Of a stretch of DNA of 64,000 nt, positions 39,501 through 49,484 are shown piece by piece; within the stretch, counting starts at the first letter, position 1, and every line of letters starts with the position of its first letter. The notes beneath the pieces were generated by a model. It made no database searches, had not been told where the DNA came from, and saw only the letters and a program-made list of their open reading frames with translations. The translations under genes and the position numbers were made by a program. This stretch comes from Patiria miniata (Eukaryota; Echinodermata; Asteroidea; Valvatida; Asterinidae): the NCBI RefSeq assembly GCF_015706575.1, contig NW_024037058.1, forward strand, positions 18,621,547-18,685,546, read 5' to 3'.

Positions 39501-42500
39501 TTGATGTTCATTAGATCTTCCGAATATGAAATTTTAGTATTGGTTAGCTTTTTCTTAGCCAGTGATATTTTGGTTTAGACAAAGTGTTTATACAGTGACG
39601 TTCATGTGTTAATTAGGCTTTTAGAAGAGCTTTTTTTCTTCTCTTCTTCAAAAAGTCAGTTAAACGTTGCATTTCTCAAACCCTTGCGAATCCATCTTTT
39701 ACATTTTTCTGTCTTTCATTGTTTTATTCATTGTATCAGTTCAAAGAATTTCTTTCCATAGTACACACACATTTCCTGACCTGTATCCTGTTCTACCCAA
39801 CATCTGGCGACATTCAAAACGGACAATAAATACGAGTATTTTTGTTCTCCTTGCAATTTTCCCTTCTCCTTTGGCCATAGCAGACATCTGGTAAAGATGT
39901 TGATCATCTAAATGACTTGCCAAATAGGTAAAAAGCTTCCGCGAGAGACAGTCTCCGGTTCTTTAAGTGCCTGCGTCATACATGTACGCGCACCACTGAT
40001 TACTGGCGCCCATTGGCTAAGCGTGCCACTTAGCACTACTTCCGGTTCCAAATGTTCAAATGCTACATCGTGTGCACTAAATATGGTAAAGTTGAAATAA
40101 GGCATTGGCGCATCCACCGGGGGTTGGGGTTGGGGGGGGGGGGAGGTAGGTTATTGGTATTTACCACTCAAATATTTGTAAAGACTGCCTTATTCCCTTT
40201 TTCTATTCAAATGCACTTTTTTCACTAGCGCTTACCCAACTAATATTTTGTAAAGAATGCCCTTTTTTTAACAAGTGTCTTTTTTTTCTGAGAAAGTGCA
40301 CTTTTCAAAAAGAAGTCATGCACTTTTGTGCCATTAGCTGTTCCGGGTGCCTATTTTTTGTATTTCACACATGTATCCCCGTGAACAACACATTGTTCGT
40401 TAGTGTGCATAATCGTCGGTTTTGAGCAGCGCCCCCATCGACAGATGGTACCAGCCCCCCCCCCCCCCCCCCCCCACACACACACTATTTGATTTTATGG
40501 AGGCCAAGTGTCCAGAGTAATAAAAACGTGTCTACATTTCAGCACGGATGTGCAAGTGTCTTTTTCAAGAAATATTTTACCCAATTAAAATGACCCTTGC
40601 TGCATGTAGGTCATTGTGACGTCACACTTATGAACGGATATTCCCGAAATGTGTTTGTCGATAGCCATAAACAACACAAGGCACGCCTAGAAAACTGGTC
40701 ACAGAGTGCACAAAACTCTATTCAATTGATTAAGAATGGTCGAAAAAGTGCTGATCGTCCACGGAATCCACACCGCAAGTTGGTGCAAGCATGTGATCAG
40801 GGATGTAGTCATTTCATCACAAATAAATCACAAGTCCAGTCACAAGTAACAGTGGATGGACAATAACAAAGGAATGCCTTTGTCAAAGCTCACTTGAATA
40901 GCTTGTGAGTTGAATTGGGACTGGAGGACTTGTGATGGACTTGCAGGGACTTGTGATGGACTCGACTACGTCCCTGCATTTAGTTGTAGGGAGGTGGACG
41001 CAATGTGCTGTAATGTCAGATTAAAATGACAGTAACAGAGCAGCTCAACACCACAATTTAACACCACTGTTACACTGTGGTGCCGGACAGCACAGTAGTA
41101 AACAGAAGTAACAGATGACTTAATGATTAAAAAAATGACTCGGAAAGTTTTCAACAATGCTCGTACCTCATTCCTGATTGGATCAAATCCTCCACTGACA
41201 TTGTTTTCAGTTGAGCATCTCTCACAGCAGACTTGCTTGCCTATTACAAAATCACTGTGGAATGACAAACCAAAAAAACAGGAGATATTTTACAAATAAA
41301 ATTTTATTTTTTCACCTATCAATGATCCCCATGCACTGGATACCCCTAGAGTTAGGTGCTTAATACATTTTCAGAGCACAGAGGTAAGGATTCCAATTGC
41401 TCTTTTCACTGAAATTGTGTGTTTACTTTTTGTAGTGGATGGTGCCCCTGGGGTGTCGATTAGGTCATTCCGAAAGCGACAATCCCCAACCTTGGGGTAC
41501 GGGGGTGGGGGGGGGGGGGGGGGGGGGAACAGTTGACATCCATATGGAGTAAGTAACCATAAACAGAACTGTCAAATCCCATCCCCACAGCACTGAACTC
41601 TAAAAAAATCATGCATTATTGAAATTTGTCCTCTTAAATGAGCGTACATGTAACATTTACACTGTAACAATTTTTGACTTTTGTGATGTAGGAATGGTTT
41701 TGTTAACACCCGTGGGGCGCACACCACCAGACTCAAAGCCGAGGGTGCTATGAATCCCAAGGGGTTAAAAACAACATTGTTATACTTACCAAATGTCCCT
41801 TTTTTTGTAACTGTTTCCTTAATTTAGGCATCAACATCTGACACACACACTGATGATCCTTAAAGTTAGAGCAGATCATTGGCAGCTATCCAAAAAGTAA
41901 CTAACCAAATTATTTTTTAAGAGCTTACTTGGTTTAAAGACAGTAATGGCACTATTAAAACTCCCTGTGAAATTATTCCTTCTGGCATGCTGACATTTTG
42001 AAGAAAACAATCAAAGAAGGTCATTTCCAAAGATGAGTCAAGTGATGCATGTTTGGAAATTTATGTAAGTAGTTGGTTGTAATGGGGCAAAACGCAAGCG
42101 TTGAAATGAAGTGCACGTGCACGCAGTTGCTGTTATTCGTCAACTCAGTGTGTGACATCGGGTAGCTGCAATTGGATAGGTGAGAACGTGTTCCGAATGC
42201 TGATTCATAATATGACTTGGCAACTTTTGAATTCAAATTGAGATCCTATATTGTTTCCTCAGAATATACAATGTACAGCATTGACTGAGCTAAAATGGTT
42301 CATCAGGTTACATGTAGGAGTTAAGCACCCGTCTTTAGATTCTGAGCACTTTTGTTGCTTCAAACAAAACAAATGCATGACAAATGATCCACTCTACCTT
42401 AAAGTGGTATAACTTTTTGTTATGGTGTGTGTGCCCTTGGGCAAGGCACTTTGTCACTCATTGCTTCTCTCCACCCAGGAGTAAATAGGTACCTGTGAGG

Positions 42501-45500
42501 GCAGAGGTGGTTATTGTGGTTGATATAAGCTGCTTTGCGCCGAAATGGCAGAAATGGCAGCATTGAGCTTCCGATTACATGGCATTTGAAAATAGGGTAG
42601 GTAGGTAGGTAGGGAATTTTTTTTTGCCAATTTTTGTTGTGTACAATTATATGGAGGTGTCTGCGTGTAGTCAAGGGTAAAAGGTAGAAATTGATGGTTT
42701 TGGGTGTATTTTTCTCAATTTTCCCATAAAATAGTAGGGTAGGGGCTGTCGGAATAGGGCCTAATGATGTAGCGCCTTAAGCACCAATAATGGAGGAGAT
42801 AGTGACACCTGCGCTTTATGAATACCCATTATTTATTATTATTATTTATATCAGGCTTCCAGCGGTAAAAATAAATCAGCGTATTGCATGCTTTCATAAA
42901 AAGTTCCCGGATGACTACAATAATAAAGTACTGCAATAACAATGTTATTGCAGTCATCCGGGCATTTTCGCTGGTTCCCGCTTGATCAAGAGCATAGAAA
43001 GTCACAGTTGTCAACCACTCAACAGAGCGTAGCGCGCGCGTGATGTCGAACACGGCACACGCCGCGCGCATGCAGCGCGCAGAGAAGGCCAGGTATACGC
43101 GCACTGTTGTTAACAATTACAGTGGCAGCTTCAAAACGTTTGATGAAAACGAAAAAGATGTAATGAAGACAGTGTCTTGAATTGTGCTTCTTGCGGATCA
43201 AGTCAGCCTGATATAAATAATAATTATAATATTGGATGGCTTGTTTTCGGTGGATACAAGAATATATTGCACTCGCTTTGACAATATTGCACTCGTGCAA
43301 TATTGTCATAGCTCGTGCAATATATTCTTGTATCCACTTATGTACAAGAATATATTGCACTCGCCATGACAATATTGATAATAATATTGGATGGCTTGTT
43401 TTCGGTGGATACAAGAATATATTGCACTCACTATGACAATATTGCACTCGTCTTCGACTCGTGCAATATTGTCATAGCTCGTGCAATATATTCTTGTATC
43501 CACCTCAAAGCCATCCAATATTATATAATTATTATCATCAGAACTGTAACCTCTGAATCTCGTGTCTCAAAGCTCGCAATTATCACAAGGTTATGTTACG
43601 CCCCTGTCCCAACTTAAGATGAATCTGCCCCATTTTGGTTCCAATTGGAACACTTTAGTTGAGACCGATGCCAGTCTAGTTAGGGCATATTACATGCACA
43701 CTGCAACGATTTAAATTATTTCTTGCACAGTATAGTAAGCTACAAGCCTTTTTCTTTTTGAGTTATTGGCACGATATAACAAAACAATTGTTGACTGCTG
43801 TGATGTGGGATATGCCGTTTATTGCCCCCTCTGGACGCATAGCACCCTTGGCTTCGTATCAGGAGCTAAGCACCCCTCTGATGTTAAGAACAGGGTCTAC
43901 CCGATGTTCCCCAATACCTATGTTCTCCAAAATCCTTAGGGTTTATAGGGTTAGGGTTGGGGAACATAGGTATTGGGGAACATAGGTATTGGGGAACATA
44001 GGTATTGGGGAACATAGGTATGGGGCACATAGGTATTGGGGCACATAGGTATTGGGGAACATAGGTATTGGGGAACATAGGTATGGGGCACATAGGTATT
44101 GGGGAACAAAGGTATTGGGGAACATTGGTATGCACCTGTTAAAAACGGCATATCCCCCATCACAGCAGTCAACAATTGTTAAATATATACCCGTGCCAAT
44201 TTAATATCACTATTTTTTCCCAATGGTACGCATTCCATACATTTTGTTTTACTGCCACCATCAAGTCTACTGCTTTCATTCTGTGGGTTGGCTTCGAACA
44301 CTAACACCTAAATCATACTCAACCTATTTTGACTTTTGACCAAGTTTATAAATAACCTATATTTTTGCCTTTTGACCTTGGAAGATGGGGAAGATAGTAA
44401 CGGCTGAGATATTATCAGGGCAGAAACACGCAAGTCATGATGGGTGGATGCACTTTTTTTCCATCAATTCCCCTCATTCAAATTATACTCCAATTCGCAT
44501 GCATAAGTCACTTTTTAGAAACTGTACTTTTTGTCCAATATGCCAATCAATGCTAATAGAAACCATTTTTGTTTTAAATAATCTGCCGAATAAGTGAGGT
44601 ATTCTATGAAATGAATGTGGTACACCGACGAAAGTTTATTCAGCTTGCGAGTTTAACAGGCAAGTTCATGCTTGCCAACAAAATCACATTTGTTTTAGGT
44701 TAAAAAAAAAGGTGAAATAGTATAAGGTAAATAACGCACAGGCAGCGAAATGACCTGCTTTATGTGACACGTTCAACAAAGGTAATCAAATTATTTTCTC
44801 AATTTTTATTTTTTCTAATAAAGATTACCACCTGTATTTTTTCCAAGTGTGATAAAGCGTGTTTATGAAATCCCACAGTGATAAAACTGGTTGTATTTCA
44901 ATTGTCTTTTTTTTGTCTGGTTAGAGATGTCAGATGCATAAGATCACTGCTTTTCTGTGCCACTCTGTGTCCATAATCCAAAGTGCGTGTTTGTTTGTTT
45001 GTTTTTAAAGGTGTGTATTTTTTCTGCTTTTTTTTTCCTTGGACAAACAGTCTCCCTGTGCAACATGTTGTGGTGAAGTGATGTTGATTTCTTTGTGGGG
45101 CAACCATGGATCTCTAGCTTGTTGGCATAATTTCTAAAAGTTTCTGGAGTTGTGATGTTAATAACCAACTAATAATTCTATAGAAGGTGTCATAGGTACA
45201 CTTTGCGGGCATTTTAGAACAAACAAATCGATAGGTGTTGGTTCGGGGGAGCAAAAGTCAATTATTCCCTGAGAAGTATGTGCTAAACCACAAGGGTTTT
45301 CCTGATCAATTTTGATCAGGGAACATTCCATCCAAATTTATACTACTTGCGATCACAGGCCTGTAACAGGTTAAGTTGCTTCTGAAAGACTGTCCAGAAT
45401 TTCTCTTGTGACAGGGCAGGCTGCTGTTTTATTTTTAAGGGAATTTAAACTACATGTACCTGTCGGATGAAAACTTCAATGAATATTTCATGATTTTACC

Positions 45501-47582
45501 CAGATAAACCCCAAGGCCATTATATGTACTCATAAAAACATTGCATTTTTAAGCTCTTACCTTCCCAATTTATTGATGGCTTGCAGGAGGAACTTCACAT
45601 TTGGATCTGTGAAGGAATTCATCCAAAATTAAAGGGATTAAAGTTACAGATGCAAAGTTTAATCTTGTGGAAATCTACATTCTCAACATATGTGATGCAA
45701 TCAAGCTACATGTACATGAGTCATTTATCGGCAATTCTGATTACAGCCCAAAATGGGTCAGTAGGGGTGGAAATTTCAAATTGACTTTTTTGTAAAATCG
45801 GAAGGCTACATATGTACTCTCTCATGTCACCTATTTTTTTTTCTGAGAAAAACTCACGATAAAGTAGTTAAAATGTGACATTTTTGCTAAGGAGTTAATT
45901 TCAATAGCCTGAATAAAGCATGTTTATTGTTGCTTAATAGACACTTCAATTTTGAATTGTTGATTTCTCTGTTTGATTTCTCTGTTTTCTTCTTTCTGAT
46001 CTGCCTGTCTTCTAAGTCCCATAACTTCTGAACGGAAGATCATATTCACATGGGGTTTTCACCAAATATAATCTGAAAGATAGCCCTATTCAAAAATGTA
46101 ACACGACATGGCCAACAAACGACGCATTTAGCTTGATCGCACCACATACGTCTTCATGCTCAAAAAATAAAAGTTAGAAAATTACATAAATTGCATCTTG
46201 GAATTCCTTAATATCCATCTGAATATATATCGTTGCACCAGTCCATGTTTGGTTGTGTATTTCTTTACAATCATTACACAGAAATGCAGGGGGTGTCAAA
46301 AAACCTCAATCCTCTAAGATCCCTCTTTTTCACAGCTTTTCAAAAAATACATCGCAAATATCGATACATATTTAGAGAGTATGGTTCATTAGCTTTTGAC
46401 CAACGAAAATATCTTTCCAATTGGCTAAATATTTCTTGAGTTATGCTCAATTCAAAATAAGCGCCGATTTTTCAATCTGTCCACGGTCTCAATTGTCATT
46501 TGTCAGGAATGTAATGGATTTGGGGGGAGGGTAGTTTTGCTTTCTTCAATGTTTCCATCTTTCCTTCTTTGTTGCAACAATGGTCAGTTATCCTTTTGGA
46601 AGTAATGGTAGTCCAGAAAAGGACTGTTTGGTTAACTTCTAACATTTTCACTGTGCTGCGCTGTCTCTGTTTCACGGAAGCAAGTTTCAGGCCCATGTTT
46701 TTGTTGCGACAGTCAAAATATCAGTTGCCGTGGACAAAATGAAAAGGCGGCGATTGTTTTCAATGTATGAGTCAAAAAAAGGAAAAAATAAAAGAGAGGC
46801 GGGCTGATATTAGGAAGCAGGTGGGGACGAACAACTGATTTTTTTTCTTCTTGGCCTTAACTGATGCAGGACATCTTCACACTATCATAATGAGTACAGA
46901 TTATATCAATTAACAAGTAACTGTTGCTGGGGCCACTATATAGTGTCATGGGACCCAAATCGAAGACAACAACAGAAAAAAAAGAACACACACACTTCGG
47001 GTGATTAACTCTTCATCAATAGGGCCCACCAGTGTATCCATTTGGAGTTTGAAGCACTTTGAACTTTGTACAAACGGTACAATAATACTTCAAATTTTAA
47101 AAGGCATTGCATTTTTTTAATTGACAGACTTGTAGAACAAGTCATGTGGACTATAAGTTTGACTTGTTTTAAACACTGCACGGACTGGTTTTCTACAAGG
47201 TGCACCACGTAAATGTGGAATGCAAGTCTGCTAAAATCACAACTTCAGAATATTTTTGGATCATGATATAATTGGACTCTTGACTTACTCTGGCATCAAA
47301 AAAAGAAAGAAAAAGGTCTAAGCAGCTGCGGTCATGACTGTAGCCCATGGTGCCCAGATACTAGACAGCGTCTAAATCTTGGGCCCCACTGCTACCTGTA
47401 GAAAAATGTTAGGAACAGTTTCATTTTGAGGTGTTACCATGAACCAGTCCCGCATTTTTTTCGGATCTTGTGCTGGCGCATCCTTTGTGCATATGCACCG
47501 TTATGCAAGTACGTAATATAAGGCGAAGTAAAAAAAAAAACATGTTTAGCGTCCCCGCCCGCTTCCTTTTTAGAGGCTGCCT

Positions 47583-47618
<36 letters not shown>

Positions 47619-49203
47619 CAAAAATTGATAAATTTTAACGATCTCTGACGAAAGAAATCGTATTTTTAGACTTTTATACCGTGTATAAAGCTGTGGAAAT
47701 AGTCAATGAGTCCAAGTGGCGGCCATTTTGAAAAAAGCTGGTAACCATCTTGAAAAATAGCCCGGCCGCGTTGTCTTGAAAAATGTGTCGGGCGGCCATT
47801 TTGAAAAAAAAAAAAAAAAAAAAAAGGGCCTCCTCCTTCCTTTTTGTCAAAGAGGCAGGACGCTAAACATGTTTTTTTTTTTCATTTTGCCTAATATAAT
47901 AAATTACAACCCCAACCCGAGCTCGATGCGTGGCTCGATGGATAGGGCGCTGGACTGATGGCCAAGTGAACTGAGCTTGAGATGTGGTTGTGCACTCATA
48001 TTTTTTTTCCATTCTATCTAAAGTAAGACTTTTCTTCCTTCATTGTTTTAAATTGAATCCTACATTTAATTACAGAATATTTCATCTTTTTTTCTGATTC
48101 ATTGCTCTGGAGGATTTTTTGTTTTAAAGAGAAAAATAAGTCCATAATTGCAATAGTCTCCTAAAACAAAGTCACAACGGCTATGTAAGTGCCGAACCAG
48201 CAAATAGTCTAGGTAAAAATAGTCAGAGTAAAAACGTGTTACATGTAAGTCCTAACTGGACCTCATTCATCAATAGGGGGCGGCCTTATTTAGACCAACC
48301 CAATTTTCCTGTGTGAGTAACCAGGTAAAAATGCTTCTAAATGAAAAACACAGTTGTTAAATAATCTGTATTTCAATGCACGCATATTGCAAATTTTCAT
48401 ACATTTTTCATAATTTTCCATTAATTGTTTTAATTAACAAAATTAAACGGAAAGAATGTAGTATCCAAACGCCACTTCTGCGTTTGTGTACAAAGTTTAC
48501 TATGGAGAGTCAAGTGCATTTTCAAAGTAGGCCTACTTCAGTACCTGCTAACAGGAAGTAACATTACAAAATTGAAAATGTTTCTCACTGTCCCACTCCC
48601 ACTGTCCCAGATTCCTGTCTTTTCAACATTTCTGCAGTGACTGACCTTCCTGAGATAAAACATGATCAACAAGTGGCGTTGGGATGCCACATTGGGAAAG
48701 AATGTTACAACCTGACGCTGCTTTTTTTCTTCATATATCATCCCAATGATAATGAAAGTCAGTCCTTGCAAAAATGATAAGACATGAATCTGGGACTGTC
48801 TGAGATTGAGAAACATTTCCAGTTTTGGTAGGAAATACTTAGAGAACTTTCTTGACTCTCCATAGACTTTGTACACAACCGCTGATGTAGCGTCAGGTTG
48901 CAACATTCTTTCCCCACACACACTGTTTCCGCATTACTTAAGTCAACACAAACATAAAAACTTACGATGTTGACTTGCAAAGTTTACTCTTCGCAAACAC
49001 GCGTTGTGTTGGTACGAAGCGTAGATCCCTCTCTCTTTCTCTTTCGTATCCACTGATGCATTTGTTGAATTATCTTTCTGATCATCTGTGCCACGGCTTC
49101 CACTTGGCACTGCTGGAAATGTTGTTTGATGACCAGCATCACTATTTTCTGGGGATAAACTTGGAGTGGAATTGCTCGACGTTTCTTCCATGGGCGCCGC
49201 CAT
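24543..49203 (-). CDS. ATP23: ATP23 mitochondrial intermembrane-space zinc metalloprotease, six exons, complete
   Basis: Coding exons in transcript order: 49203-48966, 45606-45561, 41254-41167, 31483-31349, 25597-25511, 24731-24543. All have GT-AG borders and compatible phases, giving 260 residues; the human protein is about 246. Residues 144-151 read HELIHAYD, the HEXXH zinc site with the family's following Asp; Glu145 is the expected catalytic residue. Upstream is a Cys cluster and VSGGFDP (residues 104-120), then ACSEIRAANLSGDCS across the 31349/25597 junction, an ATP23 hallmark. In yeast the protein processes the ATP synthase subunit Atp6 and helps assemble F0; human ATP23 (XRCC6BP1) is the orthologue. 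The ATG at 49203 starts MAAPMEETS; the first 55 residues are Ser/Thr-rich and poorly conserved. Introns of 0.8-9.7 kb carry most of the mobile elements. The gene is head-to-head with the GPCR. Confidence 0.93.
24933..25436. mobile_element. Fold-back Tc1/mariner-like MITE
   Basis: Two arms of about 200 bases are near-perfect inverted copies (shared marks ttctgcatgtggcactttca, gattcttgtactaaaagaaa, ttttaaacacaaccaccg). Ends cagggcgagt and actcaccct+a are flanked by TA on both sides (24931-24932, 25437-25438). It lies in the 0.8-kb last intron of ATP23, occupying most of it. Confidence 0.88.
26060..26483 (+). mobile_element. Solo LTR
   Basis: The 424-bp block begins tgtaacgg and ends gcgctaca (TG...CA termini with TGTA/TACA inverted ends) and is flanked by a perfect 4-bp duplication, ttat (26056-26059 and 26484-26487). 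It contains AATAAA near 26380, as expected for an LTR R region. No internal gag-pol is present, so it is a solo LTR left by recombination, probably Ty3/gypsy type. Confidence 0.82.
27558..27961 (+). mobile_element. MITE (aagcttacttggattaaag family), copy 2
   Basis: Same ends and body as 8752-9155: aaggcatataagatcatttg, ttgctgtcatttagaagaaa, ccaacgatcagtcaattgac, and aaatgatactacatgtatat at the right. Confidence 0.8.
28167..28745 (+). repeat. Duplicated block B, copy 1
   Basis: It matches 29877-30460 in direct orientation over about 575 bases (marks taacgcggccggcaagcatg, ttggctgtcactcacagctc, gtggccagaagggcaaaatc). It lies in ATP23 intron 4. Its short open frames are shared between copies but have no recognisable domain. 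Confidence 0.85.
29085..29612 (+). mobile_element. hAT-like MITE, copy 3, split by another MITE
   Basis: The body matches 4354-4727 from gagcatagctt onward and ends tgcacagcccta. The left terminus is missing. The copy is interrupted at 29154-29398. Confidence 0.7.
29154..29398. mobile_element. MITE with gtcattccataaa ends, nested in the hAT-like copy
   Basis: Left end gtcattccataaaattgggg + tcca and right end tggaccccaaatttatgg + aatga are inverted over about 28 bases. The hAT-like sequence resumes on both sides, so this element inserted later. A related element with TA flanks is at 34949-35341. Confidence 0.8.
29620..30780 (+). repeat. Tandem blocks A1-B2-A2
   Basis: Block A (29620-29876) recurs at about 30490-30780 (marks gcactgtgctttatg, cttttcgcaccatcgtctcg, ggggtccactg, tcctattgtttgt). 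Block B2 (29877-30460) lies between them and repeats 28167-28745. The unit period is about 870 bases. The A-B-A order could reflect unequal crossover of a tandem repeat or an LTR-like arrangement; I see no clear TG...CA ends. Confidence 0.75.
30962..31207. mobile_element. Palindromic MITE with ggggccaatttca ends
   Basis: Left end ggggccaatttcacggcgct + gcttagcacaa pairs with the complement of the right end ttgtgcttagcagggacg + tgaaattggcccc. The inner arms (gtctggcttataaaagcagg and its complement) also pair, so the whole element can fold into a hairpin. Confidence 0.88.
31724..31800. repeat. Short palindrome (hairpin)
   Basis: ttcataagttggtctttatg + tgcataaatta pairs with the complement of taatttatgcacagaaagac + taacttata, about 31-base arms with few mismatches, in ATP23 intron 3. 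Confidence 0.75.
32553..32921 (+). mobile_element. PIF/Harbinger-like MITE, copy 2
   Basis: Near-identical to 4895-5264, with ends ggcca.aaaaaaagtctccgg and complement. The TTA duplication is at 32550-32552 and 32922-32924. Confidence 0.85.
34118..34144 (+). repeat. 27-base poly-G tract
   Basis: Uninterrupted run of G in ATP23 intron 3. Other runs of 11-21 G or C are at 5915, 33448, 34453, 34745, 40132, 40455, 41507, 53342, 53973, 59376 and 60399. Confidence 0.95.
34949..35341. mobile_element. MITE with gggtcattc ends and TA target
   Basis: Left end cgggtcattcaataaaagtg + gggtcca and right end tggtccccaaattaatggaa + tgaccc are inverted. TA lies on both sides (34947-34948, 35342-35343). The termini resemble the nested element at 29154-29398, so these are probably one Tc1/mariner-like group. 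Confidence 0.78.
35669..35920. mobile_element. MITE with tgatcaagctaaatga ends, copy 1
   Basis: Left end tgtgatgtgatcaagctaaa + tgagccgtttgtcg pairs with the complement of right end cgacaaatgactcatttagc + ttgatcgtatcaca, over about 34 bases. A second element with the same ends is at 45691-46146. Confidence 0.82.
36080..36604 (+). mobile_element. MITE with ttaaaggga ends, copy 1
   Basis: Left end tttaaagggaatacacatca + tttgc and right end gcaaatgttgtattttccct + ttaa are inverted. The interior (gtagtctggttccctgac, gaaaatgacag, tttttccaacgctggtcagc) matches 38357-38905 in direct orientation. The TTAA-like termini suggest a piggyBac- or Kolobok-type parent. Confidence 0.75.
38283..38355 (+). mobile_element. 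MITE (aagcttacttggattaaag family), truncated copy
   Basis: It starts ttaaaggtagtagaccattt + gcagctatcc, like 41858-42404, and runs to aaaagcttacttgg. It is cut exactly where the element at 38357-38905 begins. Confidence 0.7.
38357..38905 (+). mobile_element. MITE with ttaaaggta ends, copy 2
   Basis: Direct-orientation homologue of 36080-36604. Ends tttaaaggtaatatac and gtatattacctttaga are inverted. It carries an extra internal repeat of the accatcgttgga motif (38713-38743). Confidence 0.75.
41858..42404 (+). mobile_element. MITE (aagcttacttggattaaag family), copy 3
   Basis: Left end ccttaaagttagagcagatc + att and right end aatgatccactctaccttaa + ag are inverted. The body matches 8752-9155, with extra sequence in the middle (about 42050-42290). 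Confidence 0.75.
42421..42846 (+). mobile_element. SINE body and tail, headless, split by a MITE
   Basis: The body (cccttgggcaaggcacttt, ccacccaggagtaaatagg) and tail (gcgctttatgaatacc then (ATT)n) match the SINE at 13665-13957. The tRNA-like head is missing. A MITE sits inside at 42565-42761. Confidence 0.75.
42565..42761 (-). mobile_element. MITE (tgacagcccctacc family), copy 3, nested in a SINE
   Basis: Inverted relative to 8113-8380: cttccgattacatggcattt at the left and gtaggggctgtcggaatagg + gcc at the right. Confidence 0.72.
43206..43535. repeat. Nested palindrome cluster
   Basis: The block ggatggcttgttttcggtgg + atacaagaatatattgcactcg occurs twice in direct orientation (43233, 43389). 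Each copy is followed by its inverted complement, cgagtgcaatattg / cgtgcaatatattcttgta. The outermost arms (ataatattggatggc at 43226 and gccatccaatattat at 43510) also pair. The cluster can form several alternative hairpins. Confidence 0.85.
43757..44203. mobile_element. TIR element carrying an inserted minisatellite element
   Basis: Left arm ttggcacgatataacaaaac + aattgttgactgctgtgatg + tgggatatgccgtt pairs with the right arm's complement over about 55 bases. A relative of the inner arm, tgctgtgatgtgggatatga, is at 52726-52841. Confidence 0.82.
43893..44136 (+). repeat. Mobile minisatellite element, copy 2, with eleven 16-bp units
   Basis: Left end gggtctacccgatgttcccc, then ccttagggtttatagggtta + gggt, then 11 units of ttggggaacataggta (two units are 15 bp; some carry gcac for gaac), then ggtatgcacc. 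Flanks tgttaagaac and tgttaaaaac look like a 10-bp target duplication with one mismatch. The array reads as a PNTYVPQYLCSPI-type repeat on the minus strand; this is not a real protein. Confidence 0.85.
45691..46146. mobile_element. MITE with tgatcaagctaaatga ends, copy 2
   Basis: Left end tgtgatgcaatcaagctaca and right end gcatttagcttgatcgcacc + aca are inverted and match the termini of 35669-35920. The interiors differ. It lies about 85 bases upstream, in transcript order, of ATP23 exon 2. Confidence 0.75.
47521..47892. mobile_element. Fold-back MITE with poly(T)/poly(A) inner arms
   Basis: Left arm aggcgaagtaaaaaaaaaac + atgtttagcgtcc and right arm ggacgctaaacatgtttttt + tttttcattttgcct are inverted. 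Long T (about 47588-47612) and A (about 47805-47824) runs also face each other. A perfect aatata duplication flanks it (47515-47520, 47893-47898). Confidence 0.87.
48450..48914. mobile_element. Fold-back element next to ATP23 exon 1
   Basis: Left arm gtttgtgtacaaagtttact + atggagagtcaag pairs with right arm cttgactctccatagacttt + gtacacaac. A third copy of the terminal block (gggaaagaatgttacaacct) lies in the middle at about 48695. It ends about 50 bases from the exon 1 splice donor. Confidence 0.75.
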
Positions 49204-49484
49204 TACTGATTTTGTTACAGCGCCACCACGAGTCGTGATGTCTCGTTTGTAGGGCGCCCCCAGTGTCAAAACAAAACTATATTAGATGAACTCCAAAATG
49301 TTACCCGCTCTGGAAAAAAGGGTATTATGTCGCAACAAAATGAAAACGAGTTATATATGGCGATCTGAAGAAATTCATAATGCAGTTTCTCCATAATCAA
49401 TACCGTATCGTTTTATATCTTGACTGGGTAGTTAGTTACAAGAGAGAAGAAACTTCAAAAACCAGCAGACTTGTATGACTCGTG

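Noticed and set aside
43966..44125. Regular array resembling a CRISPR
   Set aside because: The units are contiguous with no unique spacers, and the genome is eukaryotic.
43884..44175. Three overlapping minus-strand frames with PNTYVPQYLCSPI-type repeats
   Set aside because: Translation of the 16-bp minisatellite in all three frames; not a protein.
47930..47995. tRNA-like head (tggctcgatggatagggcgc)
   Set aside because: The B box is degenerate and no SINE body follows; left as an uncertain remnant.
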